From: Candidatus Altimarinota bacterium
Lineage (GTDB): Bacteria > Patescibacteriota > Gracilibacteria > BD1-5 > UBA6164
Direction: 5' to 3'
Assembly: GCA_943356435.1 (NCBI GenBank)
Contig: CALREY010000015.1
Coordinates: 1-36,610, forward strand
DNA: 36,610 nucleotides
How positions within the stretch are numbered: the first letter of the stretch is position 1; the number at the start of each line of letters is the position of its first letter. Below the pieces are notes generated by a model. It did not search any database and had not been told where the DNA came from. It worked only from the letters and a program-made list of their open reading frames with translations. This document shows positions 27,963 to 36,610 of the stretch, piece by piece. The translations under genes and the position numbers were made by a program.

Positions 27963-29354
27963 ATGAATAAATTATCTTACGAAATAGAAAAACTTCATGA
28001 TTATTGAGTCACTATAAAAGATAAAGTTGTATATTATTACTGACAAAAACTTTTAGATATTGTTTTAGAATTTTGAAGTCCATTGAAAATATATAATCTT
28101 CAAGTTATAAGTGATAGAATTAAACAAGCACAGGATTATTTTTTACAATCTATAGAGGAATTGGATTATAAGTGAAATTATACATATTGTTATTGTACTA
28201 AAAGTAATCATTTTTCTTTTGTTATAAATGAGATACTAAAAAATAGTTTGAATAATATAAATAGTAATTCTGTACATCTTGAAACATCTTCAGATTTCGA
28301 TTTTGATATTATTAATAGTTTAAATTTAAGTAAAGATATATTTATAGTTCATAATTGATACAAACCTGAAAAATATTTGAAATCTATTATCGATATTCAA
28401 CATAAATTTCATAATTCTATTTGTGTATTAGATAATAGGGAAGAATTAGATGATCTAGAAGAACTTATTAATGATAAAATCAAAATATGAATAAGAATGT
28501 CAACTTATGAACCAATAGCTTGAATGAAAGAATCAAGATTTTGAATCCAAATTCACGATATATCATCATTTTATGAAGATAGAATTTCTGATAATGATAA
28601 ATTTGAATTAAAAATGTTACATTTTTTCATTAGTAAATGAATAAGTGAAAGTGAAAATTATTTTGAATCATTGAAAAATTATACAGAAAAATATTGTGAA
28701 TTAAAGAAAAAATGTTCTAGTCTAGATACATTAAATATTGGATGATGATTTCCAATTCACTTTGATATTTCTAAAGTATATAATTATAAAAACATTATAT
28801 GAAAAATAGTTAAAACAATTATGGAGGTATGTGATAAACATAATGTAGAACATCCAAATATATTTACAGAATTTTGAAGTTATACAGTATGAGAATCGGC
28901 AATAAATATTTTTAAGGTATTATGAGAAAAGAATAACATAAGTCGAGAAAATTGGTATATAGTTGATAGCTCATTTATTGCATCTATACCTGATACTTGG
29001 GCGATAAATCAAAAATTTCCAGTAATTCCAATAAATAATTTGGACTTTCCATTTAAAAATGTATTATTGTGATGAATAAGTTGTGATAAGGATGATTATT
29101 TATCAGATGAAAATGATTGAAAATTTAGATTACCAACATTTGATAAAAATAATCCATTATATTTGGCTGTTTTACATACATGAGCTTATCAAGAAAATCT
29201 GAGTTGATATAGTATTTGATGACTATCACATTGTCAGCTTGATTGAGAAAAAATACTTATAATGAACACAGATTGAAATATCGAAGTATTTTTTGATGCA
29301 GAGGATAAAAATGAGAGACTAAAAACATTAGGATATAGTACAAAAAATAGCTAA
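27963..29354 (+). CDS. PLP-dependent decarboxylase, Orn/Arg/DAP group (probable arginine decarboxylase)
   Basis: A 463-aa protein of alanine-racemase-fold decarboxylases. The PLP lysine is in YCYCTKSNHFSF (about residue 78), followed by the HLETSSDFDFDII strand (family EaaSggEl), KIGIRMS, the phosphate-binding NIGGGFP, TEFGSYTVGESA (family EPGR), GISCDKDDYLS (family CDs.D, substrate Cys-Asp), and a late LHTGAYQENLS (family GAY). Order and spacing resemble short arginine or DAP decarboxylases. Product would be agmatine (polyamine route) or lysine; polyamine is favoured only loosely by the saccharopine-type dehydrogenase elsewhere in the window. Confidence 0.8.
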
Positions 29355-29416
29355 TTATTTGTATATAATTAATCTTTATTGTATAATAATATAAATTATA
29401 TATAATAAAAATTAAT

Positions 29417-30433
29417 ATGTCTATATTTAAATTAATACAACACAGAATTCTAAAATATTTATTATTTTTATGAATAATTACTTTTGTAATTATAATCTTA
29501 AATTTATATTTGGAAAAACTTTCTTTTTACATAGATTTAAAACCATTTGTTTCTGAGATATCAATGGTATTGAATTATCCTATATTATCTTTTTGAACAA
29601 AAACTGTAAGTTTTTTTAGTATTTCTACATTTGTTTTTACAATATTTTTGTGATTATCACTATGAAAATATTATCAAAAATTTATATACTCAATTAAAAA
29701 GAAAAATAAAAGTATTTCAAATGGTACAATTACAATATTAGCAAATATGGGGTACTATATTATTATTATAGTAGTATTCCTTGTAGCACTTAGAGTAATA
29801 TGAATTGATTTATCTAGTCTTACTATGATAGTATCTGCATTATCAGTAGGTATATGATTTGGTTTGCAAACTATTGTATCAAATTTCATATCTGGTATGA
29901 TATTAATGTTTGAACAAAGTATAAAAACAGGTGATTATATAGAGTTATGAGAATGATTAAAATGAGTAGTACAGAGTATTAATATGAGATCTACAACTAT
30001 TAGAACAACTAATAATGTTAACATAGTTGTACCTAATCAAAGTTTTGTACAAAATAATATTATAAACTGGTCACTTTGAGATAATAGAACTAGATTGCAA
30101 ATACCTTTTTGAGTATCTTACGGTACTAGTTATGAAAAGGTAGAAGAAATGATATTATGAGCTTTGTTGGTTTCTGATTTAGATTTTATTAGAAGCGATG
30201 ATTTATTTCCTTCTATAGTTATGATGGAATTATGAACTAGTAGCGTTAATTATTTGTTAAATGTATGGATTGATTCTGATGATTTAAGTACACCAACTGC
30301 AACAAGATGACAATTTATGAGATTAGTATACAAAACTTTAAATGAAAATAATTTTACTATTCCTTTTCCTCAAACAGATTTACATATAAAAGAGAGTATA
30401 CCTCTTGAAATAAGATTAGTAAGTGATAAGTAA
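29417..30433 (+). CDS. MscS-family mechanosensitive channel (second)
   Basis: A 338-aa protein with about four membrane helices before the pore. The TM3-like helix reads [28 protein letters not shown] (Ala/Gly pattern and F-E-Q end), then IKTGDYIELG and MRSTTIRTTNNVNIVVPNQSFVQ (family RsT.irt.D...iPNs), and the C-terminal domain ends FPQTDLHI. This is the YkuT/MscM-like class, larger than the protein at 16801. It lies 62 bp after the decarboxylase and 23 bp before corA, so an operon is possible. Confidence 0.9.
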
Positions 30434-30456
30434 TTTTATATTATAATTCATATATA

Positions 30457-31365
30457 ATGATTAGAGAATTAAAAATAAAATGAATAACATGGATAGATGG
30501 TTATAATTTGGATAAGAAAACTATCTATAATGTATTAAAAGAACATGATTTTCATGAATTAGATATTGAGGCTTGTATGGAGGAAAATCAAAGAGCCAGA
30601 ATCGATTCATATGAAGATTATTTTTTCATGGTTTTACATTTTCCGAAATATTTGGTTAATTCCAAGATTTATGAATTAAATGAATTTAATATATTCTTAA
30701 AAAAAGATTTACTTATAACATTCAGAAATTTCTCATGAATTCATGTAGATAGAATATTTACAAAATATGAAAAACATGATTTTTATGAATGAGAGGATTT
30801 TATGCTATATTCAGGTTATATATTATATGAAATAATTGAAGCGATGTTTGAAAAAATATTTAATTCAATAAATAATACAAAAAAAGATCTACATAAATTG
30901 GAAAAATTCGTATTTGAAAAGGTAGATTATAAATTGGTAAATGAAATAATGATAAAGAAAAGAAATATTATATTTTTAAAGCATATGTTTTTGCCACAAG
31001 TTGCAGTTATGAGATCAACAGAATCTAACATTAATAAAATATTTAAATGAGAAATAGAAGAATATTTTGAGGATTTGGAGGATAAGATATTATATATAGT
31101 AAATAGTATAACTATATTAGAAGAACACATTATAAGCATTGAGGATGCATTTAAATCAATTGTAGATATGAATATGAACTATGTAATGAAAATACTTACA
31201 TTTTTCTCAGCTTTGATTTTGCCACTTACTCTAATAACTTCATTTTATTGAATGAATGTGAAATTACCACAAGATAATGTAGGATTTGTATATATATTAA
31301 TGTGATTAAGTATAGTAATAATGTTATTGATGTACTTATTTATGAAGAGAAAGTGAAAATTTTAA
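30457..31365 (+). CDS. corA: CorA-type magnesium/cobalt channel
   Basis: A 302-aa protein. A cytosolic funnel with long helices is followed by two C-terminal membrane helices. The first ends in TSFYGMNVKLP, the GMN signature of the ion entrance (Gly coded by TGA), and the second in LFMKRKGKF, the basic end seen in CorA. Length is typical. It imports Mg2+ across the membrane. It follows the MscS gene by 23 bp. Confidence 0.92.
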
Positions 31366-31390
31366 CACAAATGTGTACTCTGGTTTTAAT

Positions 31391-31433
31391 CCCTCCCCCT
31401 CGTACCTCGGGTACTCCCTTTGGAAAAGGGAGA
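31391..31433. repeat. GC-rich palindromic intergenic element, copy 3
   Basis: Two adjacent hairpins: GTACC/GGTAC (31402-31413) and CTCCCTT/AAGGGAG (31414-31432), preceded by a CCCTCCCCCT tract. Same style as the elements at 13014 and 16700. Confidence 0.55.
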
Positions 31434-31470
31434 AATTAATAGTAGCAAATAATTTAAATAAAACACAAAT

Positions 31471-31505
31471 AAAAAAGAAGTATTTTTTCAATACTTCTTT
31501 TTTTG
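31471..31505. terminator. Bidirectional terminator
   Basis: The stem AAAGAAGTATT/AATACTTCTTT with A and T runs lies between corA and the RRM gene. Confidence 0.85.
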
Positions 31506-31516
31506 ATTTTTTAAGA

Positions 31517-31777
31517 TTAGTCTTCTTTTTTTTCTTGAGCGAAATCAACTTTAATAGTTCTTCCATCAACTTCAGCACCGTCCATAGCTTCTTTAGCTTT
31601 AACAGCATCAGCTACAGTAGAGAATTCAACGAAACCAAAACCTTTTGATCTACCAGTATCTCTATCTTTAATAACTTTAACAAAAGTTACTTCTCCGTAT
31701 TCTTTGAATACATCTTTAACTTCTTGCCAATCTAACCCCCATGATAAACCTCCAATGAATAATTTATTAGTTTCCAT
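31517..31777 (-). CDS. Single-RRM RNA-binding protein
   Basis: An 86-aa protein that is almost entirely one RNA-recognition motif: RNP2 KLFIGGLSW near the start and RNP1 KGFGFVEF in the centre, with the aromatic residues that stack on RNA bases, then a short acidic tail. Such small RRM proteins occur in cyanobacteria and several other phyla and are often cold-induced RNA chaperones. All nine glycines use GGN and none UGA, unlike most neighbours, suggesting high expression. A long leader (about 115 nt from a TATAAT at 31898-31903) precedes it. Confidence 0.92.
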   Translation of the reverse strand: METNKLFIGGLSWGLDWQEVKDVFKEYGEVTFVKVIKDRDTGRSKGFGFVEFSTVADAVKAKEAMDGAEVDGRTIKVDFAQEKKED

Positions 31778-31924
31778 AATTTAACTAAATAACAAAATAA
31801 AATGTGAGAAAAAATAGTTTATTTAATACTTAGTATTATGACTTATTAGAGACCTAGCACAAAGGAAAAACTTAAACACAACATATTTCTCAATAATATT
31901 ATACACAAAATATACAGAAAGCAA
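31778..31924 (-). promoter_or_regulatory. Promoter and long 5' leader of the RRM gene
   Basis: On the minus strand TATAAT lies at 31898-31903, with a weak TTGCTT upstream (31919-31924). The leader of about 115 nt contains small inverted repeats such as AATAC/GTATT. A temperature-responsive leader is conceivable but not shown. Confidence 0.45.
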
Positions 31925-31928
31925 ATTT

Positions 31929-32858
31929 TTATTTAAAAAAGTCTATCAAGTCTGGTACTATTTGTTTTTTTCTAGACAATCTTCTTTTTAAGTCTACTAG
32001 ATTATTTTCTACTTTGGCTCAAAATACACTTTCTACTACTTTAGAATCTTCTCAATCTAAGACAATAGAAGTATTTTTTTCTCATATAATGTCTACAATA
32101 GATACTAATATGAAATCTAACTGATCATCTTTTTTCATTTTTTTCATTCATACTAGTATTTCTTCTTTTCTTCATAATCCATATCCTGGATTAGTAGTTT
32201 CTAATGTACCTATTCAAGCTTTTACTCAATTGAAATCAAATACTTTGTAATCATATTTGATTAAATCCTCTATACTAATATCTCATAAATCAGATTTAGC
32301 TTCAAACATAGGCATAGCAAATCCTTCTAAATCAGTTATTCAAGTAATTTTCTTTAATTCTTCAGCTATTAATACATCTTCTTTTGTAGTTGTTGCAGAT
32401 TTGAAAAGTAAACTATCAGATAGTATTCATGCAAGCATCATTGTACCAATTTCTTTAGTTATTTCATATCCTGACTCTTTGTACATTTTGTACAATACTG
32501 AACAAGTAGAACAGATTTTTTCCATTCTAATATTTGTAGGAGCACTAGTAGAGAAATCTATTTTATGATGATCTACTACATATTCTACTTCCAATTCTGA
32601 TAGGTTATCAAGAGTTTGAAATGCTTCATTGTGATCAACAAGAGCAACAAAAGTACCAGCAGGGAAGCTAGTTTGGATTTCCGGAGTATTTATTGATAGT
32701 TTTTCCAATAAATATTCAGTCTCTTTATTCAATTTTCATTGTATATATGGAGTAGCTATATATATTCATTTTTTATTCAAGTAATCAGCTAAAATAATAG
32801 CTGCCAATGTACAGTCTGTATCAGGTATTTTATGTCAAACGACTTTTATATCTATCAT
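31929..32858 (-). CDS. ppaC: Family II (Mn-dependent) inorganic pyrophosphatase
   Basis: A 309-aa protein, the family's length. DHH-type motifs: VGHKIPDTDCTLAAI (H and DxD metal ligands), VALVDHNE, YVVDHHKID (DHH), and the C-terminal substrate site with GLGRKEEILVG and SRKKQIVP (family SRKkqvvP). It hydrolyses pyrophosphate to phosphate, pulling biosynthetic reactions forward. Cytosolic. Confidence 0.95.
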
Positions 32859-32918
32859 TATTTGTTGTTATAAAATTATTATTTATAAGATTTTATTGTA
32901 AAGATAATTTTTTTCAAG

Positions 32919-34655
32919 TTATTTTCTATGTTTTTGTCTTCTTTTGTCTTTTCATCTAGCAAATTTATCCTTTAATTTTTTGAATTCTCTTTCTCATAAT
33001 TTTTCTTCTAGTACTAGACTTAATTCTGCCGCTTCATCAAATATATTAATATCCATCTCTATATTATGCTCCAATTTGAACCTGTAATCTTCATAATTTC
33101 AATAACTAATACTTAATTCACCATTATCGATAAACCATATATTTGTAGCTAATTTATTTACGAAATATCTATCATGTGATATGAATAATAATGAACCAGG
33201 GAAGTCTTTAAGTGATTCTTCTAGACTTTCTCTAGTATCGTAATCTAGGTGATTTGTAGGCTCATCAAGTATTAATAAATTACATTCTTTTTGTCATAAT
33301 ATTGCAAATAATAATTTAGAAGTTTGTCATCATGATAAATCTGAAACTTTTTTATCCAAGTCAGCTTTTTCAAATAAATAATGACTAAGTAATCAAATTA
33401 AATGTTGATCTGGGTAACTAAATCAATGTTTTTCGAAATTTTCTCTAACAGTTTTGTTCTTATCTAGTTCTTCATGCATTTGAGAATAATATCATACTTT
33501 CACAGCTTTTCATCTACTATAAAATCAGTCTAGAACTTCTATTTCTCTCATAATAGTTTTCAGAAAAGTAGATTTTCAAACACCATTTTCTCACACAATT
33601 CAGATTCTTTGTTTTCTATATAAATATAGTTCATTTATGAAAAATAATGGCTCTTTTCTACCTATAAATACTTCTTTAAATGACAATACTTTTTCTGGTA
33701 ATTCTCATGAAAAATCAAAAAAGAATTTTGGTTTTCTAGGAATAAATGGAGCTTCTAATTTTTCCATTTTGTCCAAACTTTTTTCTCTAGATTTCGCCCA
33801 TCCCGCTCTAGATCATGCTCTAAATCTATTTATTAATTTCTCTTCTTTTTCTATAAATTCTTGCTCTCTTTTGTAATTTTCTATTTTTTTCTTTTCTATT
33901 CTATCTCTTTCAACTAAGTATCATGAATAATTTGTATGATAAAAAGTTAATCATCTTTTTGGTTGTACTTCATATGTTTTACTACATGTTTTATCCAAAA
34001 ATTCTCTATCATGAGATATGATTACATATCATCATTTCCATTTATTTTGTAGAAAAGATTCCAACCATTCTACACTAGTCATATCTATGAAGTTTGTTGG
34101 CTCATCCAAGAATAATATATCAGGTGATTCTAATAATACTTTAGCTAATGCTATTTTTGTTCTTTGTCATCCACTTACTTCTGATAATTTTCTATCTAAT
34201 AATTCCAGTATTCATATACCATTTGCTACATTATGAATTCTATTATTATAATCATGTCATCATATATTATTGAATTGTTCTAAAAGGGAAGTATATTCTT
34301 CGATTACTTGAATATTATTTGGTTCATTATTCATTTTTTCTTCTACTATATCTAGTAGTCTTTCCATTTCCACTATATCTTTCATTCATTCTTTTAACTC
34401 TTGTTTTACGAGTTTATTTTCATCATCTGAGTATATTTGATGTAGGTATCATAATGTTAGATTTCATACATTATCTATATTTCAGTCATAAGCTGTAATT
34501 TCTCATGTTAATATTTTCATTAAAGTTGTTTTTCAAGCTCAGTTACTTCATACTATTGATATTTTATCTGATTTATTGAGTGTTAAATCTATATTTTTTA
34601 ATATTATTTCTCAGTTGAATTCTAAGGAATTTATCTTTATTTTTAGGTGTTTCAC
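32919..34655 (-). CDS. ABC-F family ATPase
   Basis: A 578-aa soluble protein with two ABC domains and no membrane segments. First domain: Walker A GSNGAGKTT, signature LSEVSGGQRTKIALA, Walker B ILFLDEPTNFID. A linker rich in Lys/Glu (about 230-290) follows. Second domain: GENGVGKST, LSGGQTSKLLF, LLILDEPTNHLD, then ISHDRYFV. ABC-F proteins act on the ribosome (EttA/Uup/antibiotic protection types). The C-terminus is a basic helix ending QKHRK. The start is GTG at 34655: an in-frame TAA lies just upstream, so no earlier start is possible. Walker A glycines are TGA codons, strong support for code 25. Confidence 0.92.
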
Positions 34656-34718
34656 TTTCGTATATTATTATATATTTTATATATAATAACTGTAAAATGA
34701 AAAAATACAAACAAACAA

Positions 34719-34747
34719 AAAACTTTGAATATTATTCAAAGTTTTAT
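34719..34747. terminator. Terminator downstream of the 34751 gene
   Basis: AAAACTTTGAAT/ATTCAAAGTTTT stem with flanking A/T. Confidence 0.8.
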
Positions 34748-34750
34748 TTA

Positions 34751-35062
34751 TTAACTAAAATGTATAGTATGTGGAATATTCATTTCTCTATCATGGTGTT
34801 CATTACCATATCTTCCATGTTTGTGATCCATTAATTTAAGAATTGTTTCATAGTCTTCTCAGAAAGCTTTTTTTACTGATTTAAGTACATTATCAATATT
34901 TTCACTAGAAATTAATTGATTCAATGCATATTTTCTGTCTATTACTATTGTTACACTTTTTGCTTCACTATCGATAATTATATCTTTAATATGATCTTCT
35001 GCTATTTCTTTAGTAGATACTGAAGAAATATTTTCTATTATTTTTTTTAAGTTTGCTTCCAT
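34751..35062 (-). CDS. Small hypothetical protein, 103 aa
   Basis: It starts MEANLKKIIENISSVSTKEIAE. A predicted beta strand follows (KSVTIVIDRKYALNQL), then a helix with SVKKAFGEDYETILKL, whose Gly is TGA, and a His-rich C-terminus (DHKHGRYGNEHHDREM). It is soluble. The fold recalls small DUF721/DciA- or DnaA-associated domains only loosely. It has its own terminator. Confidence 0.65.
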
Positions 35063-35182
35063 AATTTATTTTTTTAGTATGTAAAAATATTATAATAAAA
35101 CAAGAAAAATTATTTAATGTTTTTAAAATAATACATCCAATATTATAACTTTTTAATAAAAATTGCAAATATTATGCATTTT

Positions 35183-35890
35183 TTATTTTTTACAATACTC
35201 TTGTTTATTATTATATATATTAAATACAATTGCTAATAATATTAGAAAAATTCATATAATAGAGCTATTTAATATCATTTCATTCATTTGTTTTACAATT
35301 ATTCAGAAAAGAGCCCATACCAATATAAGACTTGCAATATATGTAGAATATTTTCTTAATAAATATATATTTAATAGTACTCATACTAATATAGATACAA
35401 CTCATAATATTACTCAATATTCATAGAAATCTCTAAATACTAATAATAAATGAATATTTAATAATGTAGCTGCATATATCCATCAAAAATATATCTCATT
35501 AACAATGTTAAATAATTTGTTTAAACTTGGATATTTAATTAAAAAGTATAACAATCCAAGAATTAAAACTATAAGTGACAATGTAATACATATTACTAAA
35601 TAATGGTATGGAATCAACCAAATTGCAGATATAAATATTGCTGCAGCCAAGAAATTAATTTCTTTTTTAGTTATATCTTTCGGTTTTTTAATTATAATAT
35701 ACAGGGATAAAGTAATCCAAGATATATATATGATCATCCAAATACTGAAAGTATATCATGCAGGAGTAATATATGTAGGAAACATATTTGATACATCAGC
35801 TTGAGATAATCAGTTTAACGGCATTGTTGAAAATAACACAGTTAGTATCAAAGTTATTATTGTAGTCAATAATAAAGTATATTTTTTCAT
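35183..35890 (-). CDS. Multi-pass membrane protein, TspO/MBR-like
   Basis: A 235-aa protein with about seven membrane helices. An early segment YITPAGYTFSIWMIIYISW matches the P-A-x-x-F-x-x-x-W pattern of tryptophan-rich sensory (TspO-like) proteins. The rest is helical, with few charged loops and a short basic C-terminus (KQEYCKK). TspO proteins bind tetrapyrroles or other ligands; this longer seven-helix version is a related, uncharacterised group. Assignment rests on one motif plus topology. Confidence 0.6.
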
Positions 35891-35975
35891 AAAATTTATT
35901 TATTAATAATTATATTATATATATTATCATATTTGTTTTATTAATGCAATTATATATACTTTTTACTTTAAACTA

Positions 35976-36016
35976 AAAAAATATCTGCCATAAAATAATT
36001 ATTGGTAGATATTTTT
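35976..36016 (-). terminator. Terminator of the 36017 gene
   Basis: AAAATATCT(g)CCA / TGG(t)AGATATTTT stem adjoining the stop at 36017. Confidence 0.7.
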
Positions 36017-36250
36017 CTAATTTAAAATGCTTCTTACTGTATCAGAAGTATTATCTCTTGTATCTGTTATAGAGTTTCAATTCAGATTATGTTCTGCTTT
36101 TTCTATACTTCAATACAACTTCACTAACATTTCTTTATTAAAAAATGCTTTTCATATTCTGTGCATATTTCAGTTATTTTCAATTCTATTGCTATTTGCT
36201 AAATTTCACCTAGTTAAATACGACGATGCACAATCTATTTGTCTATACAT
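36017..36250 (-). CDS. Small hypothetical protein, 77 aa
   Basis: ATG 36250 to TAG 36017, with five TGA glycines (for example TRGNLANSNR, HRIGKAFFN, LYGSIEKAEHNLNGN). It is soluble, basic and Asn-rich, and its family is unknown. The standard-code ORF on the opposite strand is probably a shadow. Support comes from the pattern of TGA codons, no other stops, and an adjacent terminator. A rare TAG stop is used. Confidence 0.5.
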
Positions 36251-36340
36251 ATTTTTATATGTTAAAAATTAAAGCACATATTATATAAAAATAATTTCAA
36301 AAATCAAATACTTTTTTATATTAAAAATTATGGGAAAATA

Positions 36341-36377
36341 AAAAAACTATTATGAAATATATCCATAATAGTTTTTT
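36341..36377 (-). terminator. Terminator of the tRNA at 36396
   Basis: AAAAAACTATTATG/CATAATAGTTTTTT stem; on the minus strand it follows the tRNA. Confidence 0.8.
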
Positions 36378-36395
36378 CTAGTTTATTTTATTATA

Positions 36396-36472
36396 TGGCA
36401 AGGACCGTAGGAATTGCACCTACGCCTTTCGGGGTCGGAATCCGAATACTCTTCTAATTAAGCTAGGTCCTT
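36396..36472 (-). tRNA. tRNA, probably Arg (anticodon CCG)
   Basis: 77 nt with encoded CCA: acceptor AAGGACC/GGTCCTT, discriminator G, T arm GTAGG-TGCAATT-CCTAC. The anticodon arm is best read as TCGGA-TTCCGAC-CCCGA with one A-C mismatch next to the loop, giving CCG. The D arm GCTT/GAGT has G-U pairs. T loop TGCAATT lacks the usual TTC. The tRNA call is firm, the anticodon less so. Confidence 0.75.
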
Positions 36473-36576
36473 ATATGTAGATTTATTATATATAAAATTA
36501 AATTAAATCAATTTTATTATTTACTTATTTTAAATAAAATATATAATACGATTATTATTTTTTTAACTATATTATT

Positions 36577-36610
36577 ATGAATAATTCTATTTTTGTTAAA
36601 TATTTAATAG
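36577..36610 (+). CDS. Possible start of a gene running off the window
   Basis: ATG followed by an open frame of 11 codons to the edge (MNNSIFVKYLI). Too short to judge; a TATAAT-like box lies about 30 bp upstream. Confidence 0.2.
   Translation, partial: MNNSIFVKYLI

Noticed and set aside
17766-36472. Possible tRNA-Gly(UCA) to decode UGA
   Set aside because: The two tRNAs present read as Lys (CUU) and probably Arg (CCG); neither has anticodon UCA.

Overview
This strongly AT-rich window reads as bacterial DNA of the Candidate Phyla Radiation, from a lineage that uses UGA as a glycine codon (genetic code 25: Absconditabacteria/SR1 or Gracilibacteria/BD1-5). In the standard code almost every gene looks shattered. 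With TGA read as Gly, the pieces join into full-length proteins, and TGA falls on invariant glycines, for example the KxDG motif of DNA ligase, the Walker A loops of an ABC-F ATPase, and the G1/G2 boxes of a histidine kinase. Stops are TAA, rarely TAG. All CDS coordinates below use code 25. The exact phylum cannot be decided here, and the UGA-decoding tRNA-Gly is not in the window.

Layout. Positions 1-1682 hold the 5' part of a RelA/SpoT-like gene (minus). Positions 1746-2037 hold a promoter, a structured ncRNA and a terminator. Positions 2106-4642 carry a saccharopine-dehydrogenase-like oxidoreductase, a DUF84/YjjX-type NTPase and a secreted CAP-domain protein. Positions 4884-9330 (minus) carry ilvA-ridA, an EAL-domain protein and an Elp3-like radical SAM tRNA-modification enzyme. 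A divergent pair of small ORFs lacking UGA (9445-10036) is followed by pyruvate kinase, a Cys-rich small protein and a DHH phosphoesterase. Positions 12988-14590 contain no convincing protein gene but two tandem, diverged copies of a large structured RNA. Then come ligA, a mechanosensitive channel and tRNA-Lys. Minus-strand membrane proteins, an eIF2B-like protein and an ArsB/NhaD-type transporter follow. Next is a CPA2 antiporter gene with no in-frame UGA that ends in UGA, apparently a recent import from a standard-code donor. The right part holds a two-component system with two secreted paralogues, a PLP decarboxylase, MscS, CorA, an RRM protein, family II pyrophosphatase, an ABC-F ATPase, small hypothetical genes and a tRNA at the edge.

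The most notable system is a putative regulon around the OmpR-type two-component system at 25920-27836. Seven sites share one architecture: direct repeats of TTCTTAA-like heptamers exactly 11 bp apart, then exactly 10 bp, then a -10 box. Five of the seven continue with TGTAAC/TGTAAA at the expected transcription start. The sites precede the regulator itself, two paralogous secreted proteins (one with five phased repeats), a leader upstream of the first secreted protein, and three tandem homologous hairpin RNAs at 19250-19690. The inference is an envelope-stress-like circuit: sensor kinase, regulator, secreted Spy/CpxP-like effectors and a small-RNA array.

Other points: the RRM gene uses only GGN glycine codons, which suggests selection against UGA in highly expressed genes. 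Three GC-rich palindromic intergenic elements are dispersed through the window. A lone IS200/IS605-type hairpin lies between the two large RNA copies.
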